Of a stretch of 53,271 bases of DNA, positions 8,130-14,190 are shown piece after piece; position 1 is the stretch's first letter, and the number at the start of each line of letters is the position of its first letter. The notes below the pieces were generated by a model. The model had not been told where the DNA came from. It did no database searches and saw only the letters and a list, made by a program, of their open reading frames with translations. The DNA is from Candidatus Aminicenantota bacterium. Lineage in GTDB: Bacteria; Acidobacteriota; Aminicenantia; UBA2199. Position numbers and translations under genes: made by a program. The stretch is from positions 1-53,271 of the forward strand of contig JAPKZK010000076.1 in assembly GCA_026393835.1 (NCBI GenBank), written 5' to 3'.

Positions 8130-8390
8130 TAATGGCACTCCTCCTGCCGTATGTGATGAAAGGGGGGTGGCAATTTGCCCCCACCCTTTGGCAAGCTCAG
8201 CATTTCGTCTGCGCATATCCTTGATATATCCTTTGGGTTGCATTGAATCGGTCAAGACCGCTGTCACATCTTCAATTACAAACCACCATTCGTTATTGTG
8301 GATTGCCTTACGAATCTCTTTGCCTTTGAAAAGAGCAATCCTGGTTTCGGCAGACGATCTTTCTCCCGGTTTTTCCAAATTCTCATTCAT
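8091..8390 (-). pseudogene. BRO-N / DinD-like protein, truncated after the BRO-N domain
   Basis: The minus-strand ATG at 8390 has GAGG nine nt upstream. The sequence ALFKGKEIRKAIHNNEWWFVIEDV, then VLTDSMQPKGYIKDMRRRNAEL and GWGQIATPL, is the N-terminal BRO-N domain seen in phage antirepressors and DNA-damage-inducible DinD-like proteins. Full homologues continue from SxxTAGG for more than 150 residues. Here the frame meets unrelated sequence after HTAGG and stops at 8091, inside the dead RelE gene, so a rearrangement fused the two. A second fragment of a related gene lies at 9031-9300. Confidence 0.72.
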
Positions 8391-8515
8391 ATTGTTTTCC
8401 TCACATCGAATCTTTTTATTTTGCGCACGGCAACATTCAACACCAAGCAATTATTATACCATTCATCATCTTCTATTGGAAGATTCATTTTTTAAGAGGC
8501 TATTTTGCCTGACAC

Positions 8516-8544
8516 TTAAAAACCCCTCAATGAGAATAGGGGTT
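8516..8544 (-). terminator. Rho-independent-like terminator after hicB
   Basis: On the minus strand AACCCCT, a 10-nt loop and AGGGGTT form a 7-bp stem followed by TTTTTAAG. It lies just below the hicB stop at 8550. Confidence 0.65.
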
Positions 8545-8549
8545 ATCGC

Positions 8550-8894
8550 TTATAAGGAATACATTTCGATTTCATGTTTAATTGCGTTTTCGACGAATTT
8601 GTTAAGTGAAATACGTCTCTGCAAAGCGATAAAAGCCGCTTTTTTATGCAGTTCAGGTTCTATCCTGGATAAGAGCTTTCCTTTAAACGGTTTCTGCGGT
8701 TCCTTACCGATCTCCCGGCAGGCTTCGATATAATCATCCACGGCGTCGTGAAAGTTTTTTTTCAACTCTTCGACGGAACCACCCTCATAAAGAACCGTAT
8801 CTGTAATAAATTCGATTTTCCCATGAAATATATCATCATCCTCGGAGTATTCCACGGAGCCGATATAATTTTTATAAGTTAATAGGTTGTTCAT
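8550..8894 (-). CDS. hicB: HicB family antitoxin with ribbon-helix-helix tail
   Basis: A 114-residue HicB. The N-terminal partial RNase-H-like fold is YIGSVEYSEDDDIFHGKIEFITDTVLYEG followed by SVEELKKNFHDAVDDYIEACREIGK. The C-terminus ELHKKAAFIALQRRISLNKFVENAI is a ribbon-helix-helix DNA-binding element. HicB binds and neutralises the HicA mRNA interferase and represses its own operon. The start overlaps (ATGA) the stop of a 33-codon HicA remnant, so the antitoxin appears orphaned. A terminator follows it. Confidence 0.9.
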   Translation of the reverse strand: MNNLLTYKNYIGSVEYSEDDDIFHGKIEFITDTVLYEGGSVEELKKNFHDAVDDYIEACREIGKEPQKPFKGKLLSRIEPELHKKAAFIALQRRISLNKFVENAIKHEIEMYSL

Positions 8895-8992
8895 TTTAAT
8901 ATCTCCTTTAATTTTTCCAGTTCTTCATAGGTCAAATCTTTTCTTAATGGTTTGGTCATAAATTTTTCAATCAATTTTTCTTTTTTTGACAT
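8891..8992 (-). pseudogene. hicA: Truncated HicA toxin
   Basis: Thirty-three codons beginning MSKKEKLIEKFMTKP and ending EELEKLKEILK at a TGA that overlaps the hicB ATG. HicA proteins are normally about 60-80 residues and carry a GSHHxF-type motif with the catalytic His. Here that part is gone, and the N-terminal helix is joined directly to the end. The start has AGAGGAAG upstream. It could be a very short functional leader for hicB, but as a toxin it should be inactive. Confidence 0.65.
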
Positions 8993-9027
8993 ATACACTT
9001 CCTCTTAGCTAATCCTCGCACGATGTA

Positions 9028-9056
9028 ATGCTAGCGTAAAATGATAGCGGAGTCAA
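9028..9056 (-). promoter_or_regulatory. Promoter for the hicA-remnant/hicB operon
   Basis: On the minus strand TTGACT (9056-9051), a 17-nt spacer and TAGCAT (9033-9028), about 35 nt upstream of the hicA-remnant ATG. It overlaps the 3' end of the DinD-like remnant. Confidence 0.5.
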
Positions 9057-9300
9057 CACTGGTGATAAAAGAAAAGGGAGTAGTTTTCGGATGTGACGAC
9101 TTTATGGCCGCTTCACCCAGCATTGAAAAAATCAGTTCAAGGTCGCTCATATGATCGCGAAGATTCTCCCGGTCAAGTCCTTAACATTAAGGGGTGGTAC
9201 AAATTGTACCCCCACTTTGTTGATAAGGTTTGATAACTCAGAGTCTCTTTGCTTGAGTCGTTTGAAATACTGTGCCGGGTCAAGTGAATTGTTCTGTCCC
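9031..9300 (-). pseudogene. Second DinD/BRO-type fragment, centre deleted and frame-shifted
   Basis: On the minus strand from about 9300, one frame reads SLDPAQYFKRLKQRDSELSN and then VGVQFVPPL, matching the end of a BRO-N domain in DinD-like proteins. About 9180 the frame changes, and RENLRDHMSDLELIFSMLGE followed by AAIKSSHP appears, the signature near the C-terminus of DinD-type proteins, ending in TAG at 9031-9033. The roughly 100 residues normally between these parts are absent. It is a different copy from the one at 8091-8390, which keeps the N-terminal end. Confidence 0.65.
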
Positions 9301-9349
9301 TACAGAAAACAGGTGTAATTCGTGGGCCATGTTTCTTGAAACAAACCAC

Positions 9350-9377
9350 TTGAATTTATTTCAAATTGGTTTATAAT
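9350..9377 (+). promoter_or_regulatory. Promoter for mntA-hepT
   Basis: TTGAAT (9350-9355), 16-nt spacer, TATAAT (9372-9377), 24 nt upstream of the mntA ATG. Confidence 0.6.
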
Positions 9378-9400
9378 AAGGCAAGGAAAAAGGATCTAAT

Positions 9401-9706
9401 ATGGTTGAAAGTACGGATGCATTAAAAAGTATTATTAAAGAGGAGTACCCGTATCTTAAAAACTATTTCGGAATCAAGCGAATCGGAATATTTGGTTCCT
9501 TTTCAATCCAGAAATCCAATACGGACAGTGATATCGATCTGGTAGTGGAATTTGATAAACCCATTGGGTTTAAATTCATGGCATTGGCTGAATTTCTCGA
9601 AAATAAATTTGGGCGAAAAGTGGATATCCTTACTCCGGATGGAATTAAAACCATCCGGGTTAAACGGGTAGCGGAAAGAATCCGGGAAAGTATCATCTAT
9701 GTCTGA
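9401..9706 (+). CDS. mntA: MntA-like minimal nucleotidyltransferase antitoxin
   Basis: 101 residues with the full MNT signature GSX10DXD: GSFSIQKSNTDSDIDLVVEF. In characterised HepT/MntA pairs, the nucleotidyltransferase adds AMP units to a Tyr of the HEPN toxin and so inactivates it. The start has AAGGATC about 5-10 nt upstream and a good promoter. The gene overlaps the HEPN toxin gene by 8 nt, the normal arrangement. Nothing is missing from the active site, so this looks functional, unlike the other TA genes nearby. Confidence 0.92.
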   Translation: MVESTDALKSIIKEEYPYLKNYFGIKRIGIFGSFSIQKSNTDSDIDLVVEFDKPIGFKFMALAEFLENKFGRKVDILTPDGIKTIRVKRVAERIRESIIYV

Positions 9707-10049
9707 AAGAGGAATCTTTGAATCTTTGTCTGATATTCTTGAGGCAATAAAACGAATCCGGGATTATATCCTTGATATGGATTACAACTCCTTCCTGGAT
9801 GACATGAAGACCAGGGATGCTGTAGTACGAAATCTTGAAATCATAGGAGAGGCATCTAAAAATATTAAAGATGATTTCAGAAATCAATATCCGGACCTAC
9901 CATGGAAAGAAATGGCAGGAGTGAGAGACAAGTTAATTCACCACTATTTCGGAATAAATTTTGAAGTTGTGTGGACAATTATCCATGAAGAATTACCCGG
10001 TGTTCAGGAAAATATCGACATAATTTTAAATACAATTTCGCTGCCATGA
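9699..10049 (+). CDS. hepT: HepT-like HEPN toxin (DUF86)
   Basis: 116 residues, all-helical HEPN fold. The RNase motif RX4-6H is present as RDKLIHHYF, which also carries the HxYF tail whose Tyr is AMPylated in studied pairs. Upstream parts also fit DUF86: DILEAIKRIRDYILDMDYNSF, and TRDAVVRNLEIIGEASKNI. HepT is an RNase (tRNA or mRNA cleavage) held in check by MntA. It overlaps mntA by 8 nt in the same operon. Full length with intact motifs. Confidence 0.92.
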   Translation: MSERGIFESLSDILEAIKRIRDYILDMDYNSFLDDMKTRDAVVRNLEIIGEASKNIKDDFRNQYPDLPWKEMAGVRDKLIHHYFGINFEVVWTIIHEELPGVQENIDIILNTISLP

Positions 10050-10262
10050 AGATGTTTTGCAGCACGATCTCCTCAGCAGTGAGATTTCCATTGAATTCCA
10101 ACCGATCGGTTGCACAGAAAGCACAGAAAATCAGGGGACAGGCTGGAATGACAAAACAGTCCTTCCCCGCAATCAAGCGGTTGTAATGGTCATATCGATG
10201 CCTTTTTGGGCTTCGCCAATAATGGGGATATGCAGGTTTACCAGTTCTGATTGGGCAATGGC

Positions 10263-10740
10263 ATGGAAATAATCCTCTACTCCGCAATAAAAGTATTTTA
10301 ATATGCAACAATAAAGTCCTACTTTGCAAAGCAAAAGCTTTCCCCCGCAACAATATAGTTTTCCACGGAAACATATAGTCTGTCCCATGCAGCAATAAAT
10401 CTTTATTTACTGATAATGAATCCTTCCCATGCAATATAAAGGTTGTGGTAAGAAACTATAAAGTCTTAATTTGTAACAAAAAAGCCCTTCACTTCAAAAA
10501 TAAAGTTTTCCTATGCAGTGGAAATGTTTTCCCCAGCAACGATAATGTTTTCCCCCGCAACGGAAAAGTTTTTATTTTCGATAAAAAAGACTTCCCCGGA
10601 AACAATAAAGTTTTAATCCGCGGCACAAAAGCTTTGTTATGCGACGGAGAAGCCTTGCTCCACAAAATAAAGGTTTCCATCGAAACAAGAAAGCTTTCCC
10701 CTGCAATATAAAGGTTTAAAATGCAACGTAAAAGATATTG
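10263..10740. repeat. Degenerate tandem array, exact 21-bp period, about 22 units
   Basis: Between 10263 and 10740 the sequence is a tandem array with a 21-bp period. The GCAA core (or its variant) falls at 10284, 10305, 10326, 10347, 10368, 10389, 10410, 10431, 10452, 10473, 10494, 10515, 10536, 10557, 10578, 10599, 10620, 10641 and 10662, always 21 apart. Only the last units slip by one base (10682, 10703, 10723). The consensus unit starts TTCCCC, has a core GCAACAAT and ends AAAGTT, but units differ widely from one another. It is not a CRISPR: there is no split into fixed repeat and unique spacer. In one plus-strand frame it reads as heptapeptides like FPRNGKV, with stops in the fifth and twenty-first units. 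The array ends at the promoter of the XRE gene. Confidence 0.88.
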
Positions 10741-10766
10741 ATTCATATTTACTATTTTTGTATAAT
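10738..10766 (+). promoter_or_regulatory. Consensus promoter for the XRE regulator, joined to the 21-bp array
   Basis: TTGATT (10738-10743), 17-nt spacer, TATAAT (10761-10766), 40 nt upstream of the XRE ATG. The -35 hexamer begins in the last bases of the array. Confidence 0.7.
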
Positions 10767-10805
10767 GGGTTTTAAAATTTAAAATAAACTGACGGAGTAA
10801 ACAAG

Positions 10806-11231
10806 ATGAAGCAAAAGATGAAACAACGGACAAAAAATCTAATAGTAGAGGCAGGAAAGCGCTTAGAAATAATGCGGGACTCGTATGGACATTCGCGCCA
10901 GGAAATGGCAAGCAGAATAGGGATTTCCAGGAGTAATTTATACAAGAATGAAATCGGTTTTGCTTTTCCCAGGTTGGATACACTGATCCGGCTGCATGAG
11001 GATTTCGATTTATCCCTGGATTGGCTGTTATTCAATAGTGGATCCATGCATACAAAAGAGAACCAGGCTGCCCCGGCAGCTATGGAAAAACAAACGGAGA
11101 GCACGGTAAACGAATCCCCGGAGATAAAGGAATTATTGGCTGCGGTTCAAGAAGACCTGGTGCTGCGGCATGAACTATTGGCGTATTTCTACAAATATAA
11201 AAAGAACCAGATGAACCGGGAACAAACGTAA
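10806..11231 (+). CDS. XRE-family helix-turn-helix regulator
   Basis: 141 residues. Residues about 12-75 form a Cro/CI-type HTH: AGKRLEIMRDSYGHSRQEMA, SRIGISRSNLYKNEIGFAFP and RLDTLIRLHEDFDLSLDWLLF, a standard five-helix repressor pattern ending in the LDWLLF motif. The tail (residues 80-141) is polar and helical, with ELLAAVQEDLVLRHELLAYFYKY, perhaps for oligomerisation. GGAG about 8 nt upstream supports the ATG. The neighbouring 21-bp array runs into its promoter, so binding to the array and self-regulation are plausible, but this is inference. It faces the NCS2 permease tail to tail. Confidence 0.88.
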   Translation: MKQKMKQRTKNLIVEAGKRLEIMRDSYGHSRQEMASRIGISRSNLYKNEIGFAFPRLDTLIRLHEDFDLSLDWLLFNSGSMHTKENQAAPAAMEKQTESTVNESPEIKELLAAVQEDLVLRHELLAYFYKYKKNQMNREQT

Positions 11232-11329
11232 AGAGATAATTAACCAGGGGCACTTTTGGGGGCGGTCCCCCGCGCCTCGGGGCCTGGACCCTCCAAAACT
11301 TCTATTAACAAAAGTTTTTGTGGGGGTTT

Positions 11330-11363
11330 CCAGGGGGCGGTTTTTTCAAAAAGAGCCCCCTGG
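11330..11363. terminator. Inverted repeat between convergent genes
   Basis: CCAGGGGGC (11330-11338) and GCCCCCTGG (11355-11363) form a perfect 9-bp stem with a 16-nt loop containing TTTTTT and AAAAAG. It spans the 3' end of the permease gene and may terminate transcription from the XRE side. No clear T-tract follows on either strand, so it could equally be part of a mobile GGGGG-rich repeat (11265-11340). Confidence 0.4.
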
Positions 11364-12977
11364 TTCTTCTACTGGTTTTTCTTTACTTTCCCGCGTAAAC
11401 GAAAGCGCCAACAACATCAAAGCTAACACCACATACGCCGCCGTGAACTGATACGGCACCCGGATCGCCGGTGAAGTTAAATGCCAGGGAAAATACATGT
11501 TCCCATCGGGAATCGCAGAATGAATTATACCGAAAAAGGAAAATACCGCACAAATCCAGAGATACAACGAAGCCTTTTTCAAGTTCCGGTCGATCAATTC
11601 CGCCATGAAAGCGCCCCACAACATAGCCGTTAAAATAAACCCGTTTCCCAGGGCTACCGTAACCAACAATTCCGGGAGCGCTTTTCCCGGGACGGCCAGC
11701 AGCGCCGTAAACGTGGCCAACGGTACAAATTCCGGGTTGGAAAGTTTGATCTGGATAAGCCGGGCCACAGTAGGTAAATACGCGAAAGCCACAGCCGGGG
11801 CATGCCTGGCCGGACAAGCCATAAACGCCTGGCACATGATGTCTAAGGCCACGAAAATCAAAATGGGCGCGATTACCGCCCGTGGAATAAGTTCAACGAT
11901 ATACCCCACATAGCCGAATATACCGCCCAGACCGATAAACAAACCCGTCAATAGGGTATAACCGGAGCGGCAACCCATATGTTTATAAGCCGGTTGCCCA
12001 ATGTAAGGCGTAGATTGGGCCACTCCCCCGCAGACGCCGGCAATCAGGGTGGCAAAAGCTTCAGTAAGCAAGATATCCCTGGTTTTGAAATCGTCGCCGG
12101 CCACGCGGGCGCTTTCCGTTACATTAATCCCGCCCACCACCGTGAGAATCCCGAAGGGAATCGCAATGGGCAAGTATTTAAGCGCCTCGATGAATCCTTT
12201 CAGGAACCCCAGGGTGGGGATAGGCAGCCCGAAATGAAGGACGCCGGAGGGTGCCGCGTAAGTTCCTCCCACCAGTCCCATGGGTCCCAGGATATAGTAA
12301 AGAATCGTGCCCGCCGCCACGGCGACAAGCACCCCGGGTAAGTTTTTAGGAAGTTTAATGCGGGCCACCAGCGTGTACAGGATCAGGCCCAGGGCGATCA
12401 TGCCCACCAGGGGCATACCGAAAATCTCCACCAGGGGGATGAAACCCAGGAGTATCAACCCGATCCCGGCCAGGGAACCGAGAAGCCCGGCCTGCGGCAC
12501 GACTCTTTGTACCCATTGACCGATAAAGGAAAAAATAACTTTTACGATGCCGATCATTACCATGGTGGCCATACCGATGTACCAGGTCATCATGGCCGCG
12601 TCGTCCGGGGACATGCCTTTGGCTTTCAGGGCCAGGAAAGCAGGGCCCAAAACAGCCAGGGCAATGCCGATGGTAGAAGGCGTATCCAGGCCCAGGGGCA
12701 TGGCGGTAACCCGCGGGTTATTGGTTTTCTTAGCCAGGCGCACGGCCATCCAGGTGTATACCAGGTCGCCGAAAAGAACGCCGAAGGCGGTGCCGGGAAA
12801 CATCCTTTTAAAAACAATTTCGGCAGGGAACTGGAATCCGAAGATCAATATTCCCGCCAGGAATGAAAGCACGGTCATGTTGTCGAACATGAGCCCAAAG
12901 AATCCATTAATATCACCCAGGACGAACCATTTCAGTTTCCCGGGTTCATCTAGCGCTGCAGTTTGTTGATTAGACAC
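11346..12977 (-). CDS. NCS2-family (xanthine/uracil-type) permease
   Basis: Integral membrane transporter with about 12-14 hydrophobic segments. From the GTG at 12977 (GGAGGT 5 nt upstream), it is 543 residues; a longer frame to 13067 lacks such a signal. The opening LKWFVLGDINGFFGLMFDNMTVLSFLAG and later AMPLGLDTPSTIGIAL and ESARVAGDDFKTRDILLTEAFATLIAGVCGG fit the uncharacterised branch of xanthine/uracil/vitamin C permeases. TPYIGQPAYKHMGCRSGYTLLTGL is also typical. The likely role is proton-coupled uptake of a purine, pyrimidine or related solute. The last residues (EEPGGSF) are encoded by an inverted repeat. It is a single-gene unit. Confidence 0.85.
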   Translation of the reverse strand: MSNQQTAALDEPGKLKWFVLGDINGFFGLMFDNMTVLSFLAGILIFGFQFPAEIVFKRMFPGTAFGVLFGDLVYTWMAVRLAKKTNNPRVTAMPLGLDTPSTIGIALAVLGPAFLALKAKGMSPDDAAMMTWYIGMATMVMIGIVKVIFSFIGQWVQRVVPQAGLLGSLAGIGLILLGFIPLVEIFGMPLVGMIALGLILYTLVARIKLPKNLPGVLVAVAAGTILYYILGPMGLVGGTYAAPSGVLHFGLPIPTLGFLKGFIEALKYLPIAIPFGILTVVGGINVTESARVAGDDFKTRDILLTEAFATLIAGVCGGVAQSTPYIGQPAYKHMGCRSGYTLLTGLFIGLGGIFGYVGYIVELIPRAVIAPILIFVALDIMCQAFMACPARHAPAVAFAYLPTVARLIQIKLSNPEFVPLATFTALLAVPGKALPELLVTVALGNGFILTAMLWGAFMAELIDRNLKKASLYLWICAVFSFFGIIHSAIPDGNMYFPWHLTSPAIRVPYQFTAAYVVLALMLLALSFTRESKEKPVEEPGGSF

Positions 12978-13068
12978 GTTTACCTCCTGCGGGTATTTTA
13001 GACGAAATTTCAGAAAATTACAAGACAAAAAATAAGTGACTTTCCGCCTGTCCCATATTCCAACCAAT

Positions 13069-13221
13069 TTAGCCGCTAAGAACGCGAAGGACCGCGAAGA
13101 AAATAGTAGAAAAAATCCTTAATGAAAAGCTTTTGGAAGTCCAGAAACTTTTTCTCGAATAGGTTTCTGGTGGCCGAAGGCAAAAGTAAGCCATATCATC
13201 CGTGATCAAAATCTAAAGACA
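13069..13221. repeat. Repeat-containing gap
   Basis: 13068-13100 carries tagccgctaagaacgcgaag plus gaccgcgaagaaaa, a copy of the cgcgaagga family also near 1775, 2765 and 50030. The rest shows no gene or clear signal. Confidence 0.55.
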
Positions 13222-13897
13222 TTCCTTGAGGTGTTGGTGAGGACGACGGCGGGGCGGAGTTGTTTTTTATTTACGTCGCGGTACTGGAGGAAGTGAAAGC
13301 AGCGGAGCTGTTGATGGAAGCAGGGGCTGCGGAAGAAGCGGCACATGTCATTCTAAATATCGATCCATTATTGGACCGTTGGGGTTTGGGCGGTTATTGG
13401 AGTCGTTGTATGAGCGGGCACTGCCCGGGGTGGAAAGAAAAACAATGGCAATGATACTGCATAACCTGGCGGTATCTATGCAAGATCGGGGAGTTTATGC
13501 ATTGGCGCTGGAGAAGTATGAGCAGTCGTTGAAGATAAGAAAAGAAATCGGCGATAAATTGGGTATTGGGCAATCCCTGCACCAGGTCGGCATAATTTAT
13601 CAAATGAAAGGCGATTATGCGACTGCGTTGGAGAAATATGAGCAAGCGTTAAAGATAGCGGAAGAATTGGGCGACAAATTGGGTATTGCGAAATCCCTGC
13701 ACCAGGTGGGCAGTATTTATCACCTGCAAAAGAAATATCCCGAAGCCTTTGAAAATCACCTTATCGCCTTTTTAGTAATGACCGAACTTGAGTCCCCGGA
13801 TGCACAAATAGCAGCGAATAATCTTAACGATTTAAGAAAGGACTGGGGAGAGAAGGAATTTGAGGAAGCGATGAGGAAAAAATCGAATGATGAATGA
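13222..13897 (+). pseudogene. Decayed STAND-type NTPase with C-terminal TPRs
   Basis: Three frames carry consecutive pieces. First, from 13222, FLEVLVRTTAGRSCFLFTSRY resembles the sensor region after Walker B of NB-ARC/STAND ATPases; it ends in TGA. Second, from about 13290, AAELLMEAGAAEEAAHVILN and LLDRWGLG occur, the linker typical before the TPRs in such proteins. Third, after a shift in ttggggtttgggcgg (about 13380), GRLLESLYERALPGVERKT and three TPR units follow (ALEKYEQSLKIRKEIGDK and so on), ending FEEAMRKKSNDE. The P-loop part is lost. The tail (TELESPDA...LRKDWGE) is nearly the same as that of the intact TPR protein at 15581-17239, so they are paralogues. Confidence 0.65.
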
Positions 13898-14155
13898 TGA
13901 AGAAAAAGGGGTCAGGATTCAGGGATCAGGGGTTAGGAAAAAAGGAATGTCTGAACCGCATATGACGCCGATGTCCCTGATGACGCTGATATTGCCTCTT
14001 GTTTTTAATCCGCGGAATCTGCGCCATCTGCGATATCAGCGTTTCAGACAGTGTTTTAATTGGACGATCAAAATTCCCCGAAGGGGGCAATATTAATGCC
14101 CAATAACCAATGACCACTCACCAATTACCAATAATTCCACAGACTTTCGATTCTT
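13898..14155. repeat. Gap with several dispersed repeats
   Basis: No gene seen. It contains a gaatgatgaatgatg chain at the 3' end of the TPR fragment, a tccgcggaatctgcgccatc motif (about 14008) and a ccaataaccaatgaccactc / accaattaccaataa chain (14099-14136), all low-complexity families of the kind found between genes in this window. Confidence 0.5.
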
Positions 14156-14184
14156 TTGACAATCTATCCTACTTCGTTTATAAT
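14156..14184 (+). promoter_or_regulatory. Perfect-consensus promoter giving a leaderless mRNA
   Basis: TTGACA (14156-14161), 17-nt spacer, TATAAT (14179-14184): both hexamers match the sigma70 consensus exactly. The ATG of the ATPase gene is at 14191, six bases after the -10 box, where transcription should start. Confidence 0.85.
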
Positions 14185-14190
14185 TAATAC

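Noticed and set aside
8167..8733. A 188-codon plus-strand frame
   Set aside because: It is antisense to the BRO-N fragment and hicB, both recognisable on the minus strand.
10173..10272. Minus-strand fragment reading DYFHAIAQSELVNLHIPIIG
   Set aside because: It looks protein-like at the C-terminus of a frame, but it is too short and joined to array sequence; I could not assign it to any family.
10263..10740. CRISPR array
   Set aside because: The period is 21 bp with no division into constant repeats and unique spacers, and no cas genes are in the window.
9979..10983. Minus-strand frames through the 21-bp array
   Set aside because: They stay open only because the repeat unit lacks stops; no ribosome-binding site or recognisable domain is present.
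11346..12866. Plus-strand frames antisense to the NCS2 permease
   Set aside because: No domain, and they follow the GC-skewed codon structure of the permease on the other strand.
13887..14096. A 69-codon plus-strand frame after the TPR fragment
   Set aside because: It consists of dispersed repeats (tccgcggaatctgcg and similar) and has no domain.
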